Shown piece by piece: positions 40,939-49,702 of a DNA stretch of 64,000 nucleotides. The position numbers and the translations under genes were made by a program. The notes beneath the pieces are model-generated. The model did not search any database. It saw only the letters and a list, made by a program, of their open reading frames with translations, and had not been told where the DNA came from. The DNA comes from CAZYVU01 sp964651435 (lineage in GTDB: Bacteria; Desulfobacterota; Syntrophorhabdia; Syntrophorhabdales; CAYQXL01). The stretch lies in NCBI GenBank assembly GCA_964651435.1, contig CAZYVU010000014.1, positions 11,154 to 75,153 on the forward strand, in the 5' to 3' direction. Each line of letters starts with the position of its first letter. Positions within the stretch are counted from its first letter, which is position 1.

Positions 40939-42120
40939 GTGATAGGAATTTCTAAACTCTACTGTGGCGCCGTAGAGGCGTCGGACCCCCTACGGTACGG
41001 GCGGGAATCGGGCAGACTCCCCTCGCACCTTCTCCAGTTCTCCAAGGACAAGAAGCCTGTCGTGGTCTGGAACGTAACGAAACGGTGCAACCTCAGGTGC
41101 GTTCACTGTTACGCGAAGGCCGAAGCCGAGGCCTGGAAGGGCAAGGAGCTGACGACGGAGGAAGGAAGGGCCCTCATCGACGACCTTGCTGCCTTCGGCG
41201 TGCCCGTCGTCCTCTTTTCGGGTGGCGAACCCGTGCTTCGCGAAGACCTCCCCGAACTCATTGACTACACCGTATCCAAGGGATTGAGGGCCGTCATCTC
41301 CACCAACGGGACCCTGATTACGCCCGAAAAGGCGCGTGTTTTTGCCCGCTTTTCGCTTTCCTACGTGGGCGTGAGCCTCGATGGAATAGGTGCGGTGAAC
41401 GACAGCTTCCGAGGCGTCGAGGGCGCCTTCGACCGTGCCCTGCTGGGTATGCGAAATGCCAAGGCAGCGGGCATCAAGGTGGGGTTGCGTTTTACCATAA
41501 ACAAGAGAAACTTCCAGGAAATTCCGGCCATTTTCGATCTCATCGAACACGAGGGCATCGATCGCGTCTGCTTTTACCACCTCGTTTACGCGGGCCGCGG
41601 ATCAAGCCTTATCGACGAAGACCTCTCACCTGCAGAGCAGCGCAGGGTCGTCGATTACATCCTCGACCGCACGAAGGCCTTTTTCGACTCCGGTCGCCCC
41701 ATCGAAGTGCTTACCGTGGACAACCATGCCGACGGCCCCTACGTATATCTGCGGCTTCTCAGCGAGGACGGCAAGCGGGCCGAAGAGGTGCACCAGCTTC
41801 TGCTCATGAACGAGGGCAATGCCTCCGGCGTCGGCATCGGCTGCGTCGACGAGGAGGGAAACGTCCACGCCGATCAGTTTTGGCGCCACTACAGCTTCGG
41901 CAACGTGCGAGAGCGCCCCTTCAGCAGCATCTGGGCCGATAGGAGCAACGAGCTGATGGATAAGCTGAAGGACAAGAAACGGTTCGTAGGGGGGCGCTGC
42001 GGCCGGTGCCGGTGGCTTCCTATTTGCGGGGGCAATTTCCGGGTCCGCGCCGAGGCGAAGACAGGCGATCTCTGGGCCGAAGACCCCCAGTGTTACCTTA
42101 CGGACGACGAGATCCGGTAG
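40939..42120 (+). CDS. ahbC: 12,18-didecarboxysiroheme deacetylase AhbC (radical SAM)
   Basis: The 393-residue protein opens MIGISKLYCGAVEASDPLRY and has the radical SAM cluster CNLRCVHC, then SGGEPVLRED, and a C-terminal SPASM-like cluster CGRCRWLPICGG ... EDPQC. The opening and length match AhbC, which removes the acetate side chains of didecarboxysiroheme to give iron-coproporphyrin III in the siroheme-dependent heme pathway of sulfate reducers and methanogens. Linkage to hemB and ahbD supports this. The GTG start has a weak ribosome site. Confidence 0.9.
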   Translation: MIGISKLYCGAVEASDPLRYGRESGRLPSHLLQFSKDKKPVVVWNVTKRCNLRCVHCYAKAEAEAWKGKELTTEEGRALIDDLAAFGVPVVLFSGGEPVLREDLPELIDYTVSKGLRAVISTNGTLITPEKARVFARFSLSYVGVSLDGIGAVNDSFRGVEGAFDRALLGMRNAKAAGIKVGLRFTINKRNFQEIPAIFDLIEHEGIDRVCFYHLVYAGRGSSLIDEDLSPAEQRRVVDYILDRTKAFFDSGRPIEVLTVDNHADGPYVYLRLLSEDGKRAEEVHQLLLMNEGNASGVGIGCVDEEGNVHADQFWRHYSFGNVRERPFSSIWADRSNELMDKLKDKKRFVGGRCGRCRWLPICGGNFRVRAEAKTGDLWAEDPQCYLTDDEIR

Positions 42121-42158
42121 GGCGTACAATCTTCATCGATAAGGGATAAGGAGGCAGC

Positions 42159-43145
42159 ATGGGTTTTCCCGTATGCAGGCCGCGGCGGCTCAGAGGCAAC
42201 GATAAGCTGCGCGCCATGATGAGAGAGACGGAGCTGTCGCCGCAGCACCTCATCTATCCCCTCTTTGTGAAGGAGATGCCCGAGAAAAAGGTCTCCATAC
42301 CATCCATGCCCGACGTTTACCAGTTCTCCGTGGAGGGTCTCCTCAAAGAGGTCGAGGAGGTGGTCGGCCTCTCGATCCCTGCAATCCTCCTTTTCGGCAT
42401 CCCCGAGCACAAGGATGAGTGGGGCAGTGAGGCCTATTCGGAAAACGGAATCGTACAAAAGGCGGTTCGGGTCATCAAGAAGCTCTTCGGAGGCGACATT
42501 CTCGTCATCACCGATGTCTGCATGTGCGAGTATACGAGCCACGGTCACTGCGGCGTTGTCAGGGACGGCGACGTGGACAACGACGAAACCCTGCAGCTTC
42601 TGGCCGCAAGCGCCCTCACCCACGCCGAGGCAGGCGCCGACATGGTGGCGCCATCGGACATGATGGACGGCCGCGTCAAGGCCATACGGGAGCGCCTCGA
42701 TGCGAACGGTTTCCCGGCCGTTCCCATCATGAGCTACGCCGCCAAGTATGCCTCGGGCCTCTACAGCCCCTTTCGGGATGCCGCAGAATCTGCGCCCCAG
42801 TTCGGGGACCGTCGAAGCTACCAGATGGACCCGCCCAACCAGAGAGAGGCGCTCAGGGAGATAGCCCTTGACATCGAGGAAGGTGCAGACATTATTATGA
42901 TCAAACCCGCCCTCTTCTACCTCGATGTCCTTGCCCGGGCCCGCGAGACCTTCAACGTCCCCCTGGCCGCCTACTCCGTAAGTGGCGAGTATGCCATGAT
43001 CAAGCACACGGCGGCAAAGGGATATCTGGACCTGAAGAGAACCGTCCTGGAATCGACGACGAGCATCAGGCGCGCAGGCGCCGATATGGTCATCACCTAC
43101 TTCGCCAAGGATCTGGCGCAATGGCTCAAAGAGAATTCCCTTTAA
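42159..43145 (+). CDS. hemB: Porphobilinogen synthase HemB
   Basis: The 328-residue enzyme condenses two 5-aminolevulinate molecules. Both Schiff-base lysines are visible, in SYAAKYASGLYSPFRDA and IMIKPALFYLD. The metal loop DVCMCEYTSHGHCG keeps three cysteines, so it is the zinc-dependent type. It feeds the uroporphyrinogen-siroheme branch used by AhbC and AhbD. Its end overlaps ahbD by 25 bases. Confidence 0.96.
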   Translation: MGFPVCRPRRLRGNDKLRAMMRETELSPQHLIYPLFVKEMPEKKVSIPSMPDVYQFSVEGLLKEVEEVVGLSIPAILLFGIPEHKDEWGSEAYSENGIVQKAVRVIKKLFGGDILVITDVCMCEYTSHGHCGVVRDGDVDNDETLQLLAASALTHAEAGADMVAPSDMMDGRVKAIRERLDANGFPAVPIMSYAAKYASGLYSPFRDAAESAPQFGDRRSYQMDPPNQREALREIALDIEEGADIIMIKPALFYLDVLARARETFNVPLAAYSVSGEYAMIKHTAAKGYLDLKRTVLESTTSIRRAGADMVITYFAKDLAQWLKENSL

Positions 43146-44134
43146 GAATGGTTGCGTGGGAGCTTACCCGCAACTGCAACCTTAACTGCATCCACTGCCG
43201 GGCCCGGGCCTCCCTGGGCCCGCACCCCGGCGAGCTTGACCTGGCGGCATGCAAAAAGGTTCTGGACGGAATCGCCTCCTTTGCATCGCCCACCATCATT
43301 CTGACGGGCGGCGAGCCCCTCATGCGCGAGGACATATTCGATATCATCGACTATGGCACAGGGAAGGGCTTGAGGCTCGTCATCGCCATAAACGGAACCC
43401 TCCTGACGCAGGAAAGGGCCACCATGCTCAAGGAGGGCGGCATCAAGAGGGTAAGCCTCAGCATTGACGGAAAGGATGGCCTGTCGCACGATGCCTTTCG
43501 CGGAGTGACGGGCTCCTTCGATTCCGTCACCGCCGCAGCCCGTATCCTGAGCGACGTTGGGCTACCCTTCCAGATCAACACCACCGTTACCATGTCCAAC
43601 GCTGCCGACATGGAGTCCATCTACGGTCTCGCCAAGAGCCTTGGCGCCGTGGCGTGGCACACCTTTCTCCTTGTGCCCGTGGGCCGAGGGGAGGGGCTAA
43701 GGGGCTCGGAGCTCGACGCCCGGGCCTACGAAGAGATGCTCCGGTGGCTGTACAACAGGGAATCTCTCGATGAACTGGAAATGAAGGTTACCTGCGCCCC
43801 CCACTACTACCGGATCGTGAAGGAGCATGGGGGTTCTCCAAAGAGCGCCGGATGCCTGGCCGGAAAGAGCTTCCTTTTCATCTCCCATCGGGGCGTCGCA
43901 CAGCCCTGCGGATATTTGGAGCTTCCGTCGGGCGACGTGACGGCCGAAGGGGTGGAAACGGTGTGGAGCGATTCCCCCGTTTTTTCCCGCCTCCGGGATC
44001 TGTCGTCCTACGGGGGCAAGTGCGGTGCATGCAGCTACCTCAAGATTTGCGGGGGCTGCCGGGCCCGCGCCTATGCCGCCACCGGCGATTTTCTCCAGCA
44101 GGAGCCGCTCTGCGCTTACAACCCCAGGGGTTAA
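43121..44134 (+). CDS. ahbD: Heme b synthase AhbD (radical SAM)
   Basis: The 337-residue protein has the radical SAM cluster CNLNCIHC near residue 20, TGGEPLMRED and a SPASM-type C-terminal cluster CGACSYLKICGGCRARAY. AhbD decarboxylates the two propionates of iron-coproporphyrin III to vinyls, making heme b. The ATG lies inside the end of hemB, giving a 25-base overlap and probable translational coupling. ahbA and ahbB are not in the window. Confidence 0.9.
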   Translation: MAQREFPLRMVAWELTRNCNLNCIHCRARASLGPHPGELDLAACKKVLDGIASFASPTIILTGGEPLMREDIFDIIDYGTGKGLRLVIAINGTLLTQERATMLKEGGIKRVSLSIDGKDGLSHDAFRGVTGSFDSVTAAARILSDVGLPFQINTTVTMSNAADMESIYGLAKSLGAVAWHTFLLVPVGRGEGLRGSELDARAYEEMLRWLYNRESLDELEMKVTCAPHYYRIVKEHGGSPKSAGCLAGKSFLFISHRGVAQPCGYLELPSGDVTAEGVETVWSDSPVFSRLRDLSSYGGKCGACSYLKICGGCRARAYAATGDFLQQEPLCAYNPRG

Positions 44135-44169
44135 CCCGACACAGCCCATTGTCAATGCATTCCTTTTCC

Positions 44170-44204
44170 CCCTCGCCCTGACACCTCCCGCAATGAGGCG
44201 AGGG
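44170..44204 (+). terminator. Hairpin after ahbD
   Basis: CCCTCGCC at 44170-44177 pairs with GGCGAGGG at 44197-44204 across a 19-base loop, 35 bases after the ahbD stop. No T-run follows, so termination is uncertain. Confidence 0.45.
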
Positions 44205-44244
44205 ATGTGGTGTACGCCGCGGCCCTCTGCGAGGGTCCTTCAGA

Positions 44245-44272
44245 TTGACAAAGCGACATCCTGTGTTACTAT
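44245..44272 (+). promoter_or_regulatory. Promoter with long leader before the DUF255 gene
   Basis: A perfect TTGACA at 44245-44250 and TACTAT at 44267-44272 are 16 bases apart. The implied leader to the next ATG is about 285 bases. It contains several short hairpins, including AAGGGG paired with CCCCTT at about 44480-44500, but matches no riboswitch I know. No gene is visible in it. Confidence 0.6.
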
Positions 44273-44564
44273 TATTACTCCGGCAACAATACCGCTCAAT
44301 GCTCGTCGTTCCGGAAGGAGCCGTCATTCATCGAGCACCATGGATGGTCTATAAAGGGCGACATGACGGTCTTTGAGACATGCTATTGCCGGAGCAATGC
44401 TCTTGCCGGTGAAGGTTCCTCGGCCACTCCGGGTTCACAGACCTCGGCAGGCGAACGATTGACCGGCCGTTTTTACAAGGGAAGGGGTACGTCTGCCCCT
44501 TGCCAAAAAACCAACGAGGCCCCGGGCTGAGAGCACCTCGGAAGGGGGCGAAAGCAGAGGAACG

Positions 44565-46535
44565 ATGAACAGACTGGCAGCGGAAAAATCGGCGTACCTG
44601 CAGCACGCGGCTCATCAAAAGATCGACTGGTTCCCCTGGGGCGACGAGGCGTTCGAGAAGGCGAGGGCCGAGAACAAGCCTGTGTTTCTGAGCTCCGGGG
44701 CCATATGGTGCCACTGGTGCCACGTCATGGCCAAGGAGTCCTTTGAGGACGAGCAGGTGGCCATTATCCTGAACGAGCTTTACGTCCCCATCAAGCTGGA
44801 CCGCGACGAGCGGCCCGATATAGACCGTCGTTACCAGCGGGCCGTTGCGGCCATGGGGCAGGGAGGCGGTTGGCCGCTCTCGGTCTTTCTTACGGCCGAC
44901 AAGAAACCTTTTTTTGGGGGCACCTATTTCCCGCCCCAGGAAAGCTACGGAAGGCCGGCGTTCAAGGGCATCCTCATGGCTATCGCGCAGGCCTACAACG
45001 AGAAGCGGGAGGACATAGAGGCAAACAGCGAGCAGATTCTCGAGATCATCTCCCGGGAATACGCCGGCGCAGGCACTATAAGCGAAGCACTCCTCGATGA
45101 GGCGACAGGCCTTATGCTGACAAGCTTCGACCGGCAGTACGGGGGCTTCGGCTCGGCGCCCAAGTTCCCCATGAGCGGTGCCATTCAGTTCCTTCTCGGC
45201 CGCTACCTTTTGACGGGGACCGAGGAGTTGGGCCGGAATCTGCAAACAACGCTTACAGCCATGGCAAAGGGCGGGTATCAGGACCAGCTTGCCGGGGGGT
45301 TCCATCGCTACGCAACCGATCCCTGGTGGGGCGTGCCCCATTTCGAGAAGATGGCCGATGACAACGCCTGGCTTTTAAGAAACTATGCGACGGCCGCGAG
45401 AGCCTTCGGCGACGCCGTTTACGAGGATGTGGCGCGCGGCATTATCCGCTTCATCGCGGCAGAGCTTACAGACCCCCGGGGGGGCTTTTACGCAAGCCAG
45501 GATGCCGATGTGACCCCCGACGACGAGGGGGGCTATTTCACGTGGACCGTTGACGAGCTCGGGGACGCCCTCAGCGGCCCGGAACTGGAGGTGGCCCGAG
45601 CGGCCCTCGTTGACGAGAAACTTGTGGTCCCCCACAGCGCGGGAAAAATGGTCCTTTCACGGGCAAAAGGCGCCGAGGATGTGGGAGCGCTCATGGGCAA
45701 GGACCCCGGGGAGGTGAAGTCTCTGCTTGCGAGCGCCAAGGAGAAACTTCTTGCGGCCCGTCACTTGCGACAAAAACCGTTCATCGACGAGGCCATGTAC
45801 ACCTCTCTCAACGGCATGCTGGCAAGCGCCCTTCTATGGGCTTACCGCTGCCTCGGAGATGAAGAGGCCAAAGCGGCGGCCGTGACGGGCCTGGACAGAA
45901 TTCTGGAAAGGAACTGCGCCGGCGGCATCCTCTATCACAGCGACGGGGTACCCGCCCTTCTCGACGACTACGCGAATCTCATCGATGCCCTCGTGGGCGC
46001 CTATGAGGTAACGGGAGCCGCGGGTTATCTGGAGCAGGCCCGGGGATTTATGGAGGCCTGCCTGCAAAAGTTCTGGGACGCCGACAGGGCGGCCTTTTTC
46101 GACACGGAAGAGGCTGTCGTGGGCATGCGTCTCAAGGGGATCGACGACTCTCCGCATCCGTCGGCAAACGCGCTTGCCGTTATCGCCCTCCTAAAGCTTG
46201 GCTTCATCGCCGGCAACAACACTTACCGCCGGCGCGCAGAAGAGGCGCTGAAAGCATTTGCACCGCAGGGACAGGCCATGGGCGTGCACAGCGGCTTCTA
46301 TTTTGCGGCCCTTGACGCCTTTTTCAACATGGCCGAGCTCACCGTTTCGGCAGCACCCGCTTCCGAGCCGGCACGGGAGGCCCTGTCGGTCCCCTACCCT
46401 TACACGGCAATCTCCTACAAGGGTGACGGGAACCTGGTAACGCCGTGCCTGCGGAATACCTGTTACGCACCGGTACGGGATGGCGCTGCCCTCTCCAAGG
46501 TGCTCTTCGGGGCCCTTCAACCGGCGTCCTCATGA
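44565..46535 (+). CDS. DUF255 thioredoxin-fold / six-hairpin protein (YyaL-like)
   Basis: The 656-residue protein has an N-terminal thioredoxin-like domain with SSGAIWCHWCHVMAKESFED (the CxxC is in WCHWCH) and IKLDRDERPDIDRRY, then a C-terminal alpha/alpha barrel similar to N-acylglucosamine 2-epimerase folds (FPMSGAIQFLL, GGFHRYATDPWW, PHFEKMADDNA). The family is widespread and its biochemical role is not settled. The gene overlaps the start of rmuC by four bases. Confidence 0.88.
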   Translation: MNRLAAEKSAYLQHAAHQKIDWFPWGDEAFEKARAENKPVFLSSGAIWCHWCHVMAKESFEDEQVAIILNELYVPIKLDRDERPDIDRRYQRAVAAMGQGGGWPLSVFLTADKKPFFGGTYFPPQESYGRPAFKGILMAIAQAYNEKREDIEANSEQILEIISREYAGAGTISEALLDEATGLMLTSFDRQYGGFGSAPKFPMSGAIQFLLGRYLLTGTEELGRNLQTTLTAMAKGGYQDQLAGGFHRYATDPWWGVPHFEKMADDNAWLLRNYATAARAFGDAVYEDVARGIIRFIAAELTDPRGGFYASQDADVTPDDEGGYFTWTVDELGDALSGPELEVARAALVDEKLVVPHSAGKMVLSRAKGAEDVGALMGKDPGEVKSLLASAKEKLLAARHLRQKPFIDEAMYTSLNGMLASALLWAYRCLGDEEAKAAAVTGLDRILERNCAGGILYHSDGVPALLDDYANLIDALVGAYEVTGAAGYLEQARGFMEACLQKFWDADRAAFFDTEEAVVGMRLKGIDDSPHPSANALAVIALLKLGFIAGNNTYRRRAEEALKAFAPQGQAMGVHSGFYFAALDAFFNMAELTVSAAPASEPAREALSVPYPYTAISYKGDGNLVTPCLRNTCYAPVRDGAALSKVLFGALQPASS

Positions 46536-47842
46536 CTCTCGCTGCCGCAGGCGCCTTCTGCCTCGGCCTTCTGGCGGGGGGCGCGGTCCTCTGGCTCATC
46601 CTCTCGTCGCGTTTCCACGCAAGGCTCGCCGAGGCCGAAGGGAGGGCCGCCGCGAGCGATGCCCTCGCCCGGGAGCGTGCCACGGTCATCGACCGCAAAG
46701 ACTCGGAGCTGCACCGGCAGGGCCTGCAACTGGATGCCGAGAAAGAGTTGAGGACCCGCATGGAGGAATCGCGCAAGGCCCTTCAGGAAGAGGTGGGACG
46801 CCTGCGGGAGATTCGGCAGGAGTTCTCCGATGCCTTCAGGGCCATCTCGCTCGATGCCCTGAAAGGCAATTCGGAGGAATTTCTCAAGCTGGCCCGGACG
46901 GCCCTGGAGGCCCAGGCGTTGAAAGGTTCCGAGGAGCTCGACAAGAAGAAGGCACTCATTGATCAAGATGTCGAGGCCATCGAAAAGGTCCTCTCTGAGA
47001 TAGGCAAGCGTATCGAAGAGGTGGGCAGGGGCAACGCCTCAATCGGCACCCTCCTCCAGCACCACAGCGAGTTAACGTCACGCCTTAGGGAGACGACGGA
47101 GCGCCTCGGCTCGGCCCTGGTAAGCGCCAAGAAGCGTGGGGAATGGGGCGAGCGCATGGCGGAGGATGTCATTCGCCTTGTCGGCATGGCCGAGGGGATC
47201 AACTACGTCAAACAAAAGACCCTCGACAGCACGTCCGGGAGGCCGGACTACACCTTTCTCCTCCCCAACGGGCTTCGGATCAATATGGACGTGAAGTTTC
47301 CCCTGGACAATTTTGTTCGCTATCTCAATGCGGAGTCGGACCACGACCGAAGGCGCTTCAGGGAAGAGTTGCTCCGGAACACGCGCACCATGATCCGGCA
47401 GGTTACGGGCCGGGAATACATCAACCCTGTAGAGAATACCGTCGACTACGTCCTCATCTTCATCCCCAACGAGCAGGTTTACGGGTTTATCAATGACGCC
47501 GACCCCGCCATCATGGATGATGCGTTACGGCAAAAGGTAATCCTCTGCTCGCCCTTTACCCTTTACGCCGTTCTTGCCGTCATCAGGCAGGCCGTCGAAA
47601 ACTTTAACCTCGAACGTACGGCCTCGGAGATACTGACGCTTTTAACGGATTTCTCGAAACAGTGGGCGGCCTACAAGGACCGCTTTCGTATTATGGGCGA
47701 ACGACTGGAGGCGGCAAAGAGAGAGTACGACGTCCTCGCCACCACTCGTACGAACACCCTTGAACGGTCCCTCCGCAAAATCGACGAGCTCAGCAAGGAA
47801 AAACTCTGCCTTGCCTGGGAACCGCCGGAGAACGGCCCGTAA
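46532..47842 (+). CDS. rmuC: DNA recombination protein RmuC
   Basis: The 436-residue protein has an N-terminal membrane anchor (AGAFCLGLLAGGAVLWLILS), a long charged coiled coil (residues 30-200), and the RmuC nuclease-like domain with GEWGERMAEDVIRLVGM, RPDYTFLLPNGLRINMDVKF and CSPFTLYAVLAVIRQA. RmuC limits inversion between short inverted repeats, which is of interest given the heptamer arrays here. The ATG overlaps the DUF255 stop (ATGA). Confidence 0.9.
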   Translation: MTLAAAGAFCLGLLAGGAVLWLILSSRFHARLAEAEGRAAASDALARERATVIDRKDSELHRQGLQLDAEKELRTRMEESRKALQEEVGRLREIRQEFSDAFRAISLDALKGNSEEFLKLARTALEAQALKGSEELDKKKALIDQDVEAIEKVLSEIGKRIEEVGRGNASIGTLLQHHSELTSRLRETTERLGSALVSAKKRGEWGERMAEDVIRLVGMAEGINYVKQKTLDSTSGRPDYTFLLPNGLRINMDVKFPLDNFVRYLNAESDHDRRRFREELLRNTRTMIRQVTGREYINPVENTVDYVLIFIPNEQVYGFINDADPAIMDDALRQKVILCSPFTLYAVLAVIRQAVENFNLERTASEILTLLTDFSKQWAAYKDRFRIMGERLEAAKREYDVLATTRTNTLERSLRKIDELSKEKLCLAWEPPENGP

Positions 47843-47866
47843 ACAGAGATGGCCGGCGGCCCTCTC

Positions 47867-48637
47867 CTACCGCAGCCGGACGGTAACCTCGTCGCCCTTC
47901 CAGGCGCCAAATTCATCCCTGAAGCTTTGCCGGAAGGAGGCGAGTTCGAGGTAGCCGTTGCTTCCGATGATGCAGGCCGTCTGGTCTTCGTAGTAGGCCC
48001 GTGAAATCCTGTCGAAGGAAAGCTTTTTAAAGGTGATCCGCACCGGCTTCCCGGCGGCAAAGGACCGCACAGCGTCCCCGGAGATATTGGTGATGGCGTT
48101 GCCAAACCGGTCAAAGCGGACAATCTTTCCGCAGAGGGCGTCGTCGAAGGCTTCCGGAAAGAGCCCTTCGAGTAAAACGGGGTCGTCGATCCTCCTCCCC
48201 AGCCTGTCGGGGGCAAGCCCCCGGCTGAGGTGGGCCGCCACGGGGGCAAAGATGTCCCTGCCGTGAAACGTCGAGCTCACCTCGCCCAGCATGTACTGCC
48301 TTTCGGTGATCTCGTAAGCTGCCCACGGACGCTGGAGGATAATTGAAAAGATGCCGTTGTCGGGGCCCACAAAGAGGTGGCCGCCGGAGGACACAACCAT
48401 GGGCCTTCGCTGACTTCCTACCGTGGGATCGACGACGGCAACGTGAACGCTCCCGCCCTCGAAAAACGGGTAGTATTCAGGTATGAGAAAAGCGGCCTCC
48501 CGTACATCCTGGGGCTCCACCTCGTGCGTGATGTCAATGATGGGGGCAGCGCCGTCAACGGAAAGGATCACCCCCTTCATGACGCCCACATAGGGGTCCC
48601 TGACACCAAAGTCCGTGAGCAGGGTGACGGCCTTCAC
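47867..48637 (-). CDS. S-adenosyl-L-methionine hydrolase (adenosine-forming), DUF62
   Basis: The 256-residue protein opens with VTLLTDFGVRDPYVGVMKGV and has IIDITHEVEPQDVREAAFLI, VVDPTVGSQRRPMVV, LFVGPDNGIFS, FHGRDIFAPVAAHLS and FDRFGNAITNI, all signatures of the SAM hydroxide adenosyltransferase family. It splits SAM into adenosine and methionine with water. It begins at a GTG five bases after the mtnA stop and is probably co-transcribed with it. Confidence 0.9.
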   Translation of the reverse strand: MKAVTLLTDFGVRDPYVGVMKGVILSVDGAAPIIDITHEVEPQDVREAAFLIPEYYPFFEGGSVHVAVVDPTVGSQRRPMVVSSGGHLFVGPDNGIFSIILQRPWAAYEITERQYMLGEVSSTFHGRDIFAPVAAHLSRGLAPDRLGRRIDDPVLLEGLFPEAFDDALCGKIVRFDRFGNAITNISGDAVRSFAAGKPVRITFKKLSFDRISRAYYEDQTACIIGSNGYLELASFRQSFRDEFGAWKGDEVTVRLR

Positions 48638-48642
48638 GACCT

Positions 48643-49671
48643 TTACCGGAAGAGCATCTTGATGTATTTTCTGAAGGGCCTCTCGACAATGCCCCTCTCC
48701 GTGATAAAGGCCGTCACGTAGCGGGCGGCCGTCACATCAAAGGAGTAATAACGGGCCGCGATGTCCTTTAGGGTAATTTGCCTGCCCGCAATGCGCTTCA
48801 CCTCGTCGCCGCTACGCTCCTCGATCTGGACATAGGCGCCGTTCGGGATCTGGGCATCGAAGGTGGAGACGGGCGCGGCCACATAGAACGGTATTCCGTA
48901 GCGCTCCGCCGCCAGGGCGATCATGTACGTGCCGATCTTGTTCGCCGTATCGCCGTTCATCGCGATCCGGTCGGCACCCACGATGACCTTGTCGACAACC
49001 CGGTTGTCACAGAGAAAGGCCACGTGGTTGTCCGGCACGAGCTCCACCGGAATGCCCTCTTCGTGCAGCTCCCAGGCCGTGAGCCTCGCACCCTGGAGAT
49101 AGGGCCGCGTCTCCGTGGCAACAACCCGTATCTTTTTCCCCGCCTCGTGGGCCGCCCTGATTACTCCCAATGCCGTCCCGTATCCGCCCGTGGCAAGAGA
49201 GCCTGCGTTGCAATGGGTCAGGATGGTGTCGCCTTCGTCGATCAGCTCCGCCCCGTACAGGGAAAGCATCCTGTTGTTTTCGATATCCTCCACGTGAATG
49301 GCAATAGCCTCTTCGAGAAGGACGTCGACGGGATCCTCCGCCGCCTTTATGCCCGCAAAGGACTCCCTCATGCGGCTAAGCGCCCACACCAGATTGACGG
49401 CTGTCGGTCTCGTGGCGGCCAACCGGCTTGAAATCCCTTCGACGTCGGCCATGCCCACATTCTTTCCCGCCCCTATCCTTTCGGCGACGCCCAAGACCAC
49501 GCCGTAGGCGGCAACAATCCCGATGAGGGGCGCGCCCCTCACAACCATATCCCTGATGGCAGCCGCAACGTGCCGCGCCATCGTGCACCGAACATAGGTT
49601 TTCTTAAACGGAAGGAGCCTCTGGTCGAGTAGATAGAGCGCACCGTCCTTCCAGTAGATGTGGTCGGTCAT
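48643..49671 (-). CDS. mtnA: S-methyl-5-thioribose-1-phosphate isomerase MtnA
   Basis: The 342-residue enzyme has the eIF2B-like isomerase motifs MVVRGAPLIGIVAAYGV, ILTHCNAGSLATGGYGTALG (the catalytic Cys), VVATETRPYLQGARLTAWEL and VIVGADRIAMNGDTANKIGT (the catalytic Asp). It turns methylthioribose-1-phosphate into methylthioribulose-1-phosphate in the methionine salvage pathway. AGGAGG precedes the ATG. No other mtn gene is present, so a shortened or alternative salvage route is possible. Confidence 0.95.
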   Translation of the reverse strand: MTDHIYWKDGALYLLDQRLLPFKKTYVRCTMARHVAAAIRDMVVRGAPLIGIVAAYGVVLGVAERIGAGKNVGMADVEGISSRLAATRPTAVNLVWALSRMRESFAGIKAAEDPVDVLLEEAIAIHVEDIENNRMLSLYGAELIDEGDTILTHCNAGSLATGGYGTALGVIRAAHEAGKKIRVVATETRPYLQGARLTAWELHEEGIPVELVPDNHVAFLCDNRVVDKVIVGADRIAMNGDTANKIGTYMIALAAERYGIPFYVAAPVSTFDAQIPNGAYVQIEERSGDEVKRIAGRQITLKDIAARYYSFDVTAARYVTAFITERGIVERPFRKYIKMLFR

Positions 49672-49702
49672 CGCAAGCCTCCTGCGCCCTGCAGCATCAG
49701 CA

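Noticed and set aside
40112..40942. 276-codon plus-strand frame opposite the nitroreductase and tRNA-Pro
   Set aside because: It runs through a tRNA gene and the antisense of a conserved flavoprotein.
44500..44564. TPP riboswitch suggested by CTGAGA at about 44528
   Set aside because: The other conserved THI-box segments are absent and the downstream gene is not a thiamine gene.
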